DNA of 64,000 nt from JADCRZ01 sp965200945 (GCA_965200945.1 OZ241749.1:3472001-3536000), one strand, 5' to 3'. Counted from the first letter of the stretch, positions 19,301 to 27,145 are shown. Numbers and translations: made by a program. The notes: generated from the sequence alone by a model not told the origin.

Positions 19301-19490
19301 CTACTCCATTCCAGCCAGATGGATCGACCGGATCGGCATGAGAACTTTCCGTGTGTATGCAAATACCTACAACCTCTTTACGATCACGAAAGTGAAATGG
19401 GTTGACCCCGAACATCCATACGACACTTTCGGCTACCTGTATCCGTTGAACAAAACCGTTTCCGCCGGTATTAACCTCACTTTTAAATAA
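16311..19490 (+). CDS. SusC/RagA-family TonB-linked outer-membrane protein (system C)
   Basis: From the ATG at 16311 the protein has 1059 residues; in-frame starts at 16245 and 16248 would add up to 22 residues before the signal peptide and are less likely. The hydrophobic segment PFLFLLAFLFYCG and cut site SVSAQ are followed by a CarboxypepD_reg-like domain (LRGTVTNDKQEPVQGASVV), TonB-box-like MQDVVVVGYGTQKK, and a plug with LVVIDGIPRTVDDL and LKDASAAVYGVRAANGVVLV. The barrel ends in VSAGINLTFK. It is the first gene of a plus-strand set SusC-SusD-DUF3823-putative hydrolase; SusD begins 7 bp after its stop. The GntR gene is divergent and a possible regulator. No STN domain. Confidence 0.95.
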   Translation: MRKFSTTDGRALSLDRLARLNPFLPSPFLFLLAFLFYCGSVSAQAPHVLRGTVTNDKQEPVQGASVVLRGATGGTTTDAAGRYQLTVPERGGTLVVTYVGLNTQELRVTSQTTLNVQMVSASGSMQDVVVVGYGTQKKATLTGAISSIKGEEIITTKNENVQNMLTGKIAGVRVTQTTAEPGSFNSSLDIRGMGTPLVVIDGIPRTVDDLQRLNPNDIDNLSVLKDASAAVYGVRAANGVVLVTTKRGTNNKLSLNYSGSYSWQIPSGLPKTVNAIDYMTLRNEAAMHNVSGGSPLFNDQQFDDYRTGKKKSTDWYPLVFSKYAPQTMHTLSATGGNDRVTFYAGIGQQYQEGFFKSSDLSYTKYNLRSNVTARITDRLTFDLNLNGTVDQQDRPYQDSWWIVRGFWRQGPQIPAYANNDPTKLFYGLIEGDNPLAFMNADVDGYKKYGKKWFQSSASLKYEIPGVKGLYIKGLFNYDYYVSSANLFQKEYKEYRYDDASKTFTSYTRQSPSTIRRESYFKTQILGQVSVNYDRTFGKHAVSGLLLGEMQKRTSDNFFAQRNLVLPLPYIFAGVADQQQATMNAAADGLYDNANNALVGKFNYAYNSKYLAEFLFRYDGSSKFAPGHQWGFFPAASVGWRVSEEPFFKNSSTLSFISNLKLRTSYGKTGDDGASTYQFISGYNYPTSTSSRNFTGGYVFDNSFTASADNKGIPNPNITWYTAKAFDAGVDIELWKGLLGFTGDIFSRRRDGLLAVRAGGIPTVVGASLPQENLNSDLTYGFDLELNHRNQIGNFRYNAKGIFTLTRIKRLYVEGSPYGSSWSNWVGNQNDRIQGVHFGLTGNGQYQNWDEIYNSPYYVGRNTLPGDYRYEDWNGDGEINGNDNHPNRYNQLPWMNFSFLFNGSWKNFDINFLLQGSAKSSLIYGEQLRQPLWGNGESGAMEQFMDRWHPADPKADPYSPSTVWVPGHFAYTGTLSDENSTFNDENGAYVRLKSIELGYSIPARWIDRIGMRTFRVYANTYNLFTITKVKWVDPEHPYDTFGYLYPLNKTVSAGINLTFK

Positions 19491-19497
19491 TCAAGCC

Positions 19498-21570
19498 GTG
19501 AAACTGAAATTATCCCTGTTAGTTATAGTGGCTTTTGGCAGCGTGCTTGTTTCCTGTAAGCGCAACCTGGACATTCCGCCGATGAACGTGATACAGGACA
19601 AGGACCTTTTTTCGAGCTCCGGGGGCATGTCGATCTATTTGTCCCGGTTGTACAGCCAGATGCCGTTCGAAGATTTTAAATATTCTCCCGCGCGTCAGTT
19701 CTTCGACGACTGGCTGGTGGCGCCGGGTGCGAACGAAGGCTCGAGCATCAGCCGCGATGCGGGTACTGCCATGACCTCGGAAGGATACGGCCGCCTGCAA
19801 AGACCTTTCTGGGAACAGGTTGCCTTCAACCTGCTGCGCGATGCAAACCGCATGAAAGAAATTTTGCCGGAGTACAGGGCCAACTTCCCCGACGCCGAAT
19901 ACAAACACTATATCGGCGAGGCGTATTTCACACGGGCGATGGTGTTCTATGCACTGGCCAAACGCTATGGCGGCGTGCCGCTGGTGACCTCCCTGCTCAA
20001 GTATCCGGATGTTCCGGCCGCGCAGCTCGAAGTGCCGCGCTCCACCGAGGAAGAGACCTGGAACCAGGTGCTGGCCGATTTTGATTCGGCGGCTGCCAAC
20101 CTTTCGGAAACAAGCCCGAAAAGAGGCTATGCAAACAAGTATGTGGCCTGGGGTTTTAAATCCGAAGCCATGTTGTTTGCAGGCAGCGTGGCCAAGTACA
20201 ACAAGATCACCGGCTTCGGACAAAAAACCGGTGTGCGCGTGATCGGATTTGATCCGACCAAAAGCGCTGCGGCTTCCATAAAATATTACCAGGAAGCGTA
20301 CAAGGCGGCCCGCCTCATCATGAAATCCGCCAAGTATTCCCTATACAAAAAGAAATGGTCGGCCACCGACCGGGAAGGCCAGTACCAGAACATGGTGGAT
20401 ATGTTCTCTGATCTTACCAGTCCGGAGAACATTTACGTAAAAGAATACAAATATCCCGACCTGGCCCATGGCTACGACTCCTACAACATCCCGCGCCAGC
20501 TGATCGGCGGTAACGGATATTCTGCAGAGAACTGTCCGACCCTCGACTTTGTGGAACTGTTCGACGGGTTTGCCAAGAACCCGGATGGCACGATCCAGGT
20601 GTTTGACGCAAAAGGCAAGTACCTGATGTTCGACAAGATCACCGACTTATTTGCCAAGGCCGAGCCCCGTCTCCGCGCCTATGTCATCTTACCCGGTGAA
20701 ACCTTCAAGGGGGAAGTGATCGAGATCCGGAGGGGCATCTTTACCGGCGACGCATCCGGCGGCATCAACCCGTTGCGGGTGGTGAACAGCGGGGCGGCCG
20801 ATTACACCGTTTCCGGTCCATCCAACTACAACCAGGTGGATGCGTATACCGCCAAAGGCGCGTTCGCAGGCAAAAAAACGCTCTTTCTTTCCCAGAACGG
20901 CACCACCCATGAAGTAGTGACCCTGCCCGACGGCAGCAGCATGAACGCCGGCGGAAAGAGCGGTCCGTTTACCTCTGACGCCACTGCGGCCATGACAGGC
21001 TTCACCGTTCGCAAATGGCTCAACCCGAACATGCCGCAGTCGCTGGTACTGGAAGCCCGCTCGGAGCAGCCGTTTGTGTTGATGCGTTATGGTGAAATTC
21101 TGCTGAATGCGGCGGAAGCCGCTTCGGAGCTGATGCTTGCCGGCCAATCGGATCCTTCCGGCTCGGGCGACAACCTGATGCAGATCGCCTATGCTGCGGT
21201 CAGGGATATCCGTGAGAGGGCCGGTGCCGATCCGCTCGTGGGCATGACCGATGTGGCCGGACAGAACGGCCTGCAGGTTATCCGCAAGGAACGCAGGAAA
21301 GAGCTGGCGTTTGAGAACAAGATCCTGTGGGACATCAGGCGCTGGAGAACCCAGCACTCCGACATCCTGAACGGATTTACGCAGTCGGATGGCGCTTATT
21401 ACAAAGGCTTGTATCCGTTCTATTCCTCCACCACCGGCAAGTATTTCTTCGATGCCGGTCTGGATGAAGGCAGGCGCCGTTTCCGCCTCACTGAACAGGA
21501 ATATTATTTCACCATCCCGGCCGGTGAAGTGGCCAAGAGCCCCAAAATCGATCAGCAACCGGGCCGCTGA
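19498..21570 (+). CDS. RagB/SusD-family nutrient-binding outer-membrane lipoprotein (system C)
   Basis: The 690-residue protein begins with a GTG codon 7 bp after the SusC stop; no nearer ATG gives the lipoprotein signal MKLKLSLLVIVAFGSVLVSC (Cys 20). It is long for the family (usually 480-620), with extra sequence around residues 380-510. The SusD N-terminal region includes LSRLYSQMPFED and AYFTRAMVFYALAKRYGGVP; the C-terminal region has FVLMRYGEILLNAAEAASE, VRDIRERAG and IRKERRKELAFENKILWDIRRW. It would cap the partner SusC and bind the target glycan at the cell surface. Confidence 0.95.
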   Translation: MKLKLSLLVIVAFGSVLVSCKRNLDIPPMNVIQDKDLFSSSGGMSIYLSRLYSQMPFEDFKYSPARQFFDDWLVAPGANEGSSISRDAGTAMTSEGYGRLQRPFWEQVAFNLLRDANRMKEILPEYRANFPDAEYKHYIGEAYFTRAMVFYALAKRYGGVPLVTSLLKYPDVPAAQLEVPRSTEEETWNQVLADFDSAAANLSETSPKRGYANKYVAWGFKSEAMLFAGSVAKYNKITGFGQKTGVRVIGFDPTKSAAASIKYYQEAYKAARLIMKSAKYSLYKKKWSATDREGQYQNMVDMFSDLTSPENIYVKEYKYPDLAHGYDSYNIPRQLIGGNGYSAENCPTLDFVELFDGFAKNPDGTIQVFDAKGKYLMFDKITDLFAKAEPRLRAYVILPGETFKGEVIEIRRGIFTGDASGGINPLRVVNSGAADYTVSGPSNYNQVDAYTAKGAFAGKKTLFLSQNGTTHEVVTLPDGSSMNAGGKSGPFTSDATAAMTGFTVRKWLNPNMPQSLVLEARSEQPFVLMRYGEILLNAAEAASELMLAGQSDPSGSGDNLMQIAYAAVRDIRERAGADPLVGMTDVAGQNGLQVIRKERRKELAFENKILWDIRRWRTQHSDILNGFTQSDGAYYKGLYPFYSSTTGKYFFDAGLDEGRRRFRLTEQEYYFTIPAGEVAKSPKIDQQPGR

Positions 21571-21606
21571 TAAAATTGCTTTACCGAACTATAAAAAAAG
21601 CATTGT

Positions 21607-22413
21607 ATGAAACTGTTTTTTCAGAGTATACTCCTTTGCCTGGGTCTTGTAATTTTAAACGCCTGCGGCAAGATCGATAACTACGACGAGCCCCACGAAA
21701 CCATCAAGGGAACCGTGATAGATGCCGTGACCGGAGAGCTTGTGCTCACCGACCAGGGATCCGAAGGAACCCGCATCAGGATGAACGAGCTGAGCTGGAC
21801 GGGCACGCGGGTGGCCAGCAATTTTGATTTCTTCGCTATGAAGGAAGGCATCTTTCAAAATACCAAGATCTTCAAGGGACGCTACAACGTGCGGGTCGAT
21901 GGCGCATTCATTCCGCTGGTGCGCCTCGGCCCTGCCGGTGACACCATCGCAAACGAAACAAAGAATATGGACGTACAGGGTGTTACCGAAGTACAGTTCA
22001 AGGTGCAGCCTTTCCTGAAAGTGGAATGGGTGGGCAAGCCTACGGTGAGCAACGGCAAGATAACCGCTGTCATCAAAGTGACCCGGGCCGTGAGCCTGGC
22101 CGATTTCAAGGCAAAGATCCAGCCTACAGGAGGGTACAGCGATGATGTGCTGAATATAACGGATGTACGCCTGTTTGTAAGCCAGGTGCCGTATGTAGGC
22201 TACCGCGAATGGGACAACCGGTATACCACGCAGATCAACTACACCGGCAATGCGTTCGAGGCGCAGCTGGGGCAACCCGTTACCATTACAACCACCGGCA
22301 CGATCCCCCCGGGCAGAACGGTGTTCATCCGCGGGGCCGCCAGGATCAATTATGCAACGGAGAACATCAAACGCCACAACTACAACGTAGCGGTGCGGGT
22401 GGATGTGCCCTGA
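21607..22413 (+). CDS. DUF3823 surface lipoprotein (SusE/F-position protein)
   Basis: This 268-residue lipoprotein (lipobox VILNAC, Cys 20) fits DUF3823, found just after SusC/SusD pairs in Bacteroidota. The N-terminal half is a carboxypeptidase-regulatory-like beta-sandwich (IKGTVIDAVTGELVLTDQG, GRYNVRVDGAFIPLV); the C-terminal half is a second beta-domain. Family members are presumed surface glycan-binding or accessory proteins, but the role is not biochemically settled. It starts 36 bp after the SusD stop and precedes the putative hydrolase by 95 bp. Confidence 0.88.
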   Translation: MKLFFQSILLCLGLVILNACGKIDNYDEPHETIKGTVIDAVTGELVLTDQGSEGTRIRMNELSWTGTRVASNFDFFAMKEGIFQNTKIFKGRYNVRVDGAFIPLVRLGPAGDTIANETKNMDVQGVTEVQFKVQPFLKVEWVGKPTVSNGKITAVIKVTRAVSLADFKAKIQPTGGYSDDVLNITDVRLFVSQVPYVGYREWDNRYTTQINYTGNAFEAQLGQPVTITTTGTIPPGRTVFIRGAARINYATENIKRHNYNVAVRVDVP

Positions 22414-22508
22414 GGATTTTATGAAAAGAACCCGGTTTTAAAATGCCATCATCCATTAGGAACAGAAGATAGAATTGTAACAAGAACTTCGCCCGGATAA
22501 ATTACACC

Positions 22509-24695
22509 ATGCTTAGAAAAATCATTGCTTCCTCCACCCTGCTTCTTGCCTGTACCCATGCCTGTGAGGCACAGCAGACGGCCACTACCGACAATGCAAG
22601 AGAAAAGACCGCTTTTCAAACCAGCAGTCCCTGGAGGCCCGAGATCGATGTGCGCTCCGACATCGCGATCGTGTACGGCGCCGGCGACCGGCCCAACATG
22701 ACCTTTGAGGAACGCGTAAAATCGTGGCGCGACCGCGGTTATAAAACGCAGTTCATGACCGGCATCGCCTGGGGATCGTACGATGATTATTTCCTGGGAA
22801 AATGGGACGGACAGAACCACCTGGGCGACGGGCAGGTGATGCAGAACGGCGATACCATCTGGCATGGAAAGAACATACCCTACGTGGTACCGGTAGCCTC
22901 TTTCATCGAGTACATGAAAAAAGGCGTGGTGAAAAAAGTGATCGATGCGGGCATTACCACCATCTTTCTGGAGGAACCCGAGTTCTGGGCAAGGGGCGGC
23001 TACAGCCGGCCTTTCAAGGAAGAGTGGCAGAAATTTTATGGCTTTCCCTGGAGGCCTCAGAATGAGTCGCCGGAAAACACTTACCTGTCGAACAAGCTGA
23101 AATACCAGCTCTACTACAACGCCATCAAGGAGGTCAGCTCGTATGCAAAGGAATACGGCAAAAGCAAGGGGTTGACCGTGAAAGTGTTTATTCCCACCCA
23201 TTCGCTCGTCAACTATTCTTCCTGGAAGATTGTGAGTCCGGAGGCCAGTCTGGCCTCGCTGCCGGGCATCGACGGCTACATTGCGCAGGTGTGGACGGGC
23301 ACCTCCCGCGAACCTACTTATTACAACGGCCAGCAGAAAGAGCGGGTATTTGAAAACGCTTTTCTGGAATACGGCTCCATGGTATCAATGACGGCTCCAA
23401 CCAAAAGAAAACTCTATTTCCTGACCGATCCGATCGAAGACCGCGCCCGCGACTGGGCCGATTACAAACAAAATTACCAGGCCACTTTCACGGCCAAGCT
23501 CCTGTACCCGATGGTAGCGGATTACGAGGTGATGCCCTGGCCCGAACGCATTTACACAAGGCCGTACAAACTGGCAAACAGCGACGAGCGGGTGCTGATC
23601 CCGAAGTATTATTCCACGCAGATGCAGGTGATGGTGAACGCCCTGAACCAGATGCCGGTGTCCCCCAACCGCATCTCCGGTTCCAAAGGCATCGGCGTGC
23701 TGATGAGCAATTCGCTCATGTTCCAGCGCTTCCCGACACACAACGGGTTTGAAGATCCGCAGTTCTCGAATTTTTACGGACAGACCTTTCCGCTGCTGAA
23801 GCTGGGTGTGCCGGTGGAAACGGTGCACATGGAAAACCTGGTCTACGCGCCCACGCTGAAAGACATCAAGGTGCTGGTGGTAAGCTATTCCAATATGAAA
23901 CCGATGTCGGCCCTGGTGCACCAGCAACTGGCCGACTGGGTAAAAAAAGGCGGCGTGCTGATCTACTGCGGTAAGGATGATGATCCGTACCAGAGTGTGA
24001 TGGAATGGTGGAACACGAAAGAAAATCATTTCAAGGCGCCCTCCGAACACCTGTTCAAGCTGCTCAATATTCAGGCCGGTGCGGGGGAAAAGAACAAGGT
24101 AGGACAGGGCACCGTATACATCGTACGGGAGAACCCCAAGGAATTTGTGATGCAGCCCAATGGCAGCAGTCATTTTGTGGATGTGGTGAAGCAGGCGTAT
24201 GAAACGGATGCGAAGGCCGGCAAGCTGCTCTACAAAAATTCTTTCTCCGTGCAGCGCGGGCCGTATGATATTGTTTCCGTGATGGATGAAAGTGTGAGCC
24301 CTGAGCCCTATACCATCAACGGTCCGGTGATCGATCTGTTCGATCCGCAGCTGCCGGTGCTTGACAAGAAAACGGTTCTTCCCGGCCAGCAGGCCCTGTT
24401 GTACAATGTAGGCCGGGCCGCCAACAATAAACAGCCGCAGGTGGTGGCGTCGGCCTCCAGGGTGTATGAAGAAAAGAGCACTGCGGGCAGTTATTCATTC
24501 GTTTCCAAGAGTCCGGTCAACACCGTCAACAGCATGCGTGTCCTGTTGCCCGCCGAACCGAAAGCCACCACACTCACCGACAGCAAAGGCACGCAGCTGG
24601 CCGATGTGAAAACTTCCTGGGACGCTGCTTCGCATACCCTGTACCTGGGATTTGACAACAGTCCGGAGGGAACGCAGGTGAAAATCATCTGGTGA
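22509..24695 (+). CDS. putative secreted TIM-barrel glycoside hydrolase, GH42-like architecture, family unassigned
   Basis: I do not recognise a named family for this 728-residue protein. A signal peptide ends near CEAQQ (residue 22). Residues about 35-370 read like a TIM barrel: the strand-end motif TTIFLEEPEFW (E155, E156, E158) and, about 185 residues later, DYEVMPWPERIY (E340, E346) are spaced like the acid/base and nucleophile of clan GH-A enzymes. Residues about 390-500 (GIGVLMSNSLMFQRF, KVLVVSYSNMKPMS, LADWVKKGGVLIYCG) resemble the GATase1-like middle domain of GH42 beta-galactosidases, and a small beta-domain closes the chain. It is the only enzyme-like gene of system C, so it should act on the glycan taken up there. 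It could instead be a non-catalytic relative. Confidence 0.6.
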   Translation: MLRKIIASSTLLLACTHACEAQQTATTDNAREKTAFQTSSPWRPEIDVRSDIAIVYGAGDRPNMTFEERVKSWRDRGYKTQFMTGIAWGSYDDYFLGKWDGQNHLGDGQVMQNGDTIWHGKNIPYVVPVASFIEYMKKGVVKKVIDAGITTIFLEEPEFWARGGYSRPFKEEWQKFYGFPWRPQNESPENTYLSNKLKYQLYYNAIKEVSSYAKEYGKSKGLTVKVFIPTHSLVNYSSWKIVSPEASLASLPGIDGYIAQVWTGTSREPTYYNGQQKERVFENAFLEYGSMVSMTAPTKRKLYFLTDPIEDRARDWADYKQNYQATFTAKLLYPMVADYEVMPWPERIYTRPYKLANSDERVLIPKYYSTQMQVMVNALNQMPVSPNRISGSKGIGVLMSNSLMFQRFPTHNGFEDPQFSNFYGQTFPLLKLGVPVETVHMENLVYAPTLKDIKVLVVSYSNMKPMSALVHQQLADWVKKGGVLIYCGKDDDPYQSVMEWWNTKENHFKAPSEHLFKLLNIQAGAGEKNKVGQGTVYIVRENPKEFVMQPNGSSHFVDVVKQAYETDAKAGKLLYKNSFSVQRGPYDIVSVMDESVSPEPYTINGPVIDLFDPQLPVLDKKTVLPGQQALLYNVGRAANNKQPQVVASASRVYEEKSTAGSYSFVSKSPVNTVNSMRVLLPAEPKATTLTDSKGTQLADVKTSWDAASHTLYLGFDNSPEGTQVKIIW

Positions 24696-24802
24696 GTTTC
24701 GCGGTTTGTGATCTATGAGGGTGGAATAAATACGTGATCGAAACCGCGGATCTTCTTGTCAATTGTGATTTGTTCCCCGTAATACCTGAACGCTTTTTTG
24801 TC

Positions 24803-24850
24803 ATCCCCGGGCGGGCGCAACGGCATGCTACTGCGCGCCTGCCTGGGGAT
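24803..24850. repeat. 16-bp GC-rich hairpin related to the dispersed element
   Basis: Arms 24803-24818 and 24835-24850 pair over 16 bp including two G-U pairs, with a 16-nt loop. The loop and 3' arm (GGCATGCTACTGCGCGCCTG) closely match the centre of the 14.7-kb element (GGCATGCAACTGCGCCTGC). The 3' end overlaps the terminator hairpin at 24846-24866, so the two cannot form fully at the same time. Confidence 0.6.
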
Positions 24851-24866
24851 CCTCTGATCCCTTTTT
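24846..24866 (+). terminator. rho-independent terminator after system C
   Basis: A perfect 6-bp stem GGGATC-CTCT-GATCCC is followed at once by five T residues (24862-24866). It lies about 150 bp after the hydrolase stop and 120 bp before the DNA-repair cluster, consistent with the end of the SusC operon. Confidence 0.6.
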
Positions 24867-24986
24867 CAAAAGCACTGCACATATCACCGGCTTCTGTATC
24901 CGCCTGGTGCCCGACCTTTCTTCAACCTGACTTACTTACAGATGGCGAAGGTGGAATCGGCGTAGATTTGCACCCAGCCACAACAC

Positions 24987-25319
24987 ATGAACAAACCACC
25001 CGATAATAAATCTTTATACGAAGCCATTCACGAAGTGGTACGCCAGATCCCCCGCGGCCGGGTCACCAGCTACGGAGCCGTTGCAAAAGCCGTCGGATTG
25101 AGATCAGGTGCCCGGATGGTGGCCAGGGCCATGTCGTACCGCAATGATGCAACGCCCGACTTTCCCGCGCAGCGCGTGGTCAACAGCATCGGCTCGTTAA
25201 GCGGCGACAACGGGCACAGGAAACAGTTGCTCGAGCAGGAAGGCGTGCAGGTGCTCAACAACAAAATCGTCCATTTTAAAACGGTCTTCTGGGATCCGTT
25301 GCAAGAAATTTCCCTGTAG
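24987..25319 (+). CDS. alkyltransferase-like (ATL) / MGMT-fold DNA-binding protein without the reactive cysteine
   Basis: The 110-residue protein has the DNA-binding half of O6-alkylguanine-DNA methyltransferase: RGRVTSYGAVAKAVGLRSGA (about 24-43, recognition helix) and PAQRVVNSIGSL. In true methyltransferases the equivalent is PCHRV; here Cys and His are both replaced (A61, Q62), so self-methylation is not expected. Such ATL proteins bind O6-alkylguanine, flip the base and flag it for nucleotide-excision repair. It is 20 bp upstream of a DNA glycosylase gene on the same strand, which supports a repair role. Confidence 0.88.
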   Translation: MNKPPDNKSLYEAIHEVVRQIPRGRVTSYGAVAKAVGLRSGARMVARAMSYRNDATPDFPAQRVVNSIGSLSGDNGHRKQLLEQEGVQVLNNKIVHFKTVFWDPLQEISL

Positions 25320-25339
25320 CGCACAAAACGCCCACACCT

Positions 25340-25990
25340 ATGAGCCAGCCCGAACCACCGCAACTGGACTATCTGCAAAGCGACACAGCGCTCTACCCGA
25401 TCATCCGGCAACTGGGTCCGATACCGCTGAGACGATACAAAAATCCGTTCTCCTACCTGATACGCACAGTTGCCGGGCAGCAACTGAGCACAAAAGCAGC
25501 GGCGAGCATCTTCGAAAAATTCCTGCAGCTTGTTCCCAAACCAACGCCTGAAGCGGTTTTGCTACTTACAACCGACGACATGCGGAAAGCGGGATTCAGT
25601 TACAGGAAAGCAACTTACCTCCATAACATCGCGCAATTCTGGATCGAGCACAAGATCACTCCCCAAACATTTGAACACCTGGAAGATGAAGCAGTCATTG
25701 AACTGCTCACACGGATCAAGGGCGTAGGAAGATGGTCGGTGGAAATAGTGCTGGCATTTTCCCTGGGCAGGCCCGATGTATTTTTTGCTGACGACCTGGG
25801 CATACAGCAGGGCATGTCGCTGATCTATGGATGGAACAAGGCAGACAAAAAAGAACTACGCCGGCTGATGCTCGAAAAGGCCTGCTCTTATGCCCCTCAC
25901 TCCACCGCGGTGTGCCTGTATATCTGGGAATGGAAAAACCTCGTCAGGTCTGGACTGGCCACCCTGCCTGCAGTCGCCCGGCAACCCTAA
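25340..25990 (+). CDS. DNA-3-methyladenine glycosylase II family (AlkA-like, HhH-GPD)
   Basis: The 216-residue enzyme should excise alkylated purines such as 3-methyladenine, starting base-excision repair. The HhH-GPD core is visible: PFSYLIRTVAGQQLSTKAA (about 34-52), helix-hairpin-helix LTRIKGVGRWSVEIVL (about 128-143) and FADDLGIQQGM with D152 as the expected catalytic aspartate (equivalent to the DD of AlkA). It lacks the N-terminal extra domain of E. coli AlkA, as do many short bacterial versions. It sits 20 bp after the ATL gene and 10 bp before the conserved gene at 26001, so the three are probably one transcript. Confidence 0.93.
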   Translation: MSQPEPPQLDYLQSDTALYPIIRQLGPIPLRRYKNPFSYLIRTVAGQQLSTKAAASIFEKFLQLVPKPTPEAVLLLTTDDMRKAGFSYRKATYLHNIAQFWIEHKITPQTFEHLEDEAVIELLTRIKGVGRWSVEIVLAFSLGRPDVFFADDLGIQQGMSLIYGWNKADKKELRRLMLEKACSYAPHSTAVCLYIWEWKNLVRSGLATLPAVARQP

Positions 25991-26000
25991 AGCAGCCAGT

Positions 26001-26612
26001 ATGTTACAAAATCGTGTGAACCCGCTGGGACAGCTCATAGAGACGCAAGCGCGGGGTGCCTGGCTGGGCAACCGCGGCGTGATACACAATGAACTGGAAG
26101 AGATCGTACGGCCCTATAGAACAAAGGCCTGGATCACCTGCCAGCTCCAGTTCAGAGGGCGCCACCGGGAGATCATGCAGCGGGACCGCTGGACGGAGCT
26201 CTTCTTTCTGGATGAAGCCACCGCCTTCTCCGCCGGCCACCGGCCCTGTTTCCAATGCCGTTATAACGACCACCAGCGTTTCCGGAAGGGCTGGCTGCTC
26301 GGAAACCCTGATTACGGATTTGACGGAAGAACGCCTGTGCGTGAAATAGACGACCTGCTGCATGCGGAACGGATCGCCCCGGACAGTTCCAAGGTTACCT
26401 ATATCACCCACCTCCCTTCCCTTCCGGATGGCACCTTCATCCTGCACAACGAAAAGCCGCATCTGATCAGCAACGGACGCCTGTATCCCTGGCACCCTGC
26501 AGGATACTCCGCCGCAATCCCTTTTCCCCATATAAGCGGGGTAACCGTACTGACACCGGGATCTATCGTAAGGATGTTTCAGTCCGGATATACTCCGCAG
26601 ATGGGCATCTGA
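26001..26612 (+). CDS. conserved protein of unknown function in DNA-repair cluster
   Basis: The 203-residue protein begins at the ATG at 26001, 10 bp after the glycosylase stop; a longer frame from 25890 would overlap the glycosylase gene and is not supported. I recognise the sequence pattern (MLQNRVNPLGQLI, ARGAWLGNRGVIHN, ITCQLQFRGRHREIM, ELFFLDEATAFSAGHRPC) as a conserved uncharacterised family but know no function. Notable are CFQCR at about residues 76-80, a possible metal-binding Cys pair, and the motif FLDEATAFSAGHRPC. No signal peptide or membrane segment is seen, so it is cytoplasmic. Co-location with ATL and AlkA-type genes suggests a role in handling damaged nucleic acid, which is inference. 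Confidence 0.8.
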   Translation: MLQNRVNPLGQLIETQARGAWLGNRGVIHNELEEIVRPYRTKAWITCQLQFRGRHREIMQRDRWTELFFLDEATAFSAGHRPCFQCRYNDHQRFRKGWLLGNPDYGFDGRTPVREIDDLLHAERIAPDSSKVTYITHLPSLPDGTFILHNEKPHLISNGRLYPWHPAGYSAAIPFPHISGVTVLTPGSIVRMFQSGYTPQMGI

Positions 26613-27145
26613 AAGCCGCGTTTCGGGAAAAGCCACCTTCCAAAAACCGGCTCCGCAACGCCAGATTATCTTTCCCATTGCTTCGCCATGCTGCCGGAAA
26701 TAAAATAAATTCCGGTTTGCTGTAGGGGTAATTTGTCTCTCCGTCGTCATCATGTTACACGGTGGCATCAGAAGCCCATGGAGGGCGGCAACAACACAGA
26801 TGATGATCGAACCCTCTGCCTTTTCAATGAACCAGGATCGGAAGAACCTTCCATGGTCAAAGCCAAGTTCAGGAACCAGTCGCCCGATGCCATCTTCTAT
26901 TCGCCTGAACTTATGTACAACAGGAAGATCATCCATAGAGAGAAGGAGGCTGACCAGCGGTTCTTTGCCGGAACTTCCGGTACACGGGATCCGGTGGAAA
27001 CCATCCTGAACAGGCTGACTGAAGCAAAAAAGACGATACACAGACGATAGACAGGAAGTAGCTCTCTGGATCTGAAAATCAACGGTTAACTGTACAACGA
27101 TCAAGCAAAAAGCTCATTATTCCTTTACCATAAATCTGCTGCTAT
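26613..27145. other. intergenic region upstream of system D
   Basis: 533 bp before the system D SusC. It carries GTCTCTCCGTCGTCAT at 26735-26750, identical to 15755-15770 upstream of the system C SusC, and a small doubtful frame at 26778-27050. No clear promoter match was found. Confidence 0.4.
26778..27050 (+). CDS. small hypothetical protein, doubtful
   Basis: A 90-codon frame from an ATG at 26778 (a TTG at 26733 would extend it by 15 codons). The product is hydrophilic and charged (SPELMYNRKIIHREKEADQR near the middle), with no signal peptide, membrane segment or recognised family. An overlapping 85-codon frame on the same strand shows that the region is open by chance in more than one frame. 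It may be leader sequence of the SusC that starts 95 bp later. Confidence 0.25.
   Translation: MEGGNNTDDDRTLCLFNEPGSEEPSMVKAKFRNQSPDAIFYSPELMYNRKIIHREKEADQRFFAGTSGTRDPVETILNRLTEAKKTIHRR

Noticed and set aside
26037..26060. AGAGACGCAAG match resembling the AGAGACGC inverted repeat at 14602
   Set aside because: It lies within conserved coding sequence of the 26001 gene (LIETQARGAWLGNRG) and lacks the second arm; coincidence.
26004..27104. 366-codon minus-strand frame
   Set aside because: It lies antisense to the conserved gene at 26001-26612 and continues through non-coding leader sequence; no recognisable domain and no plausible start context.
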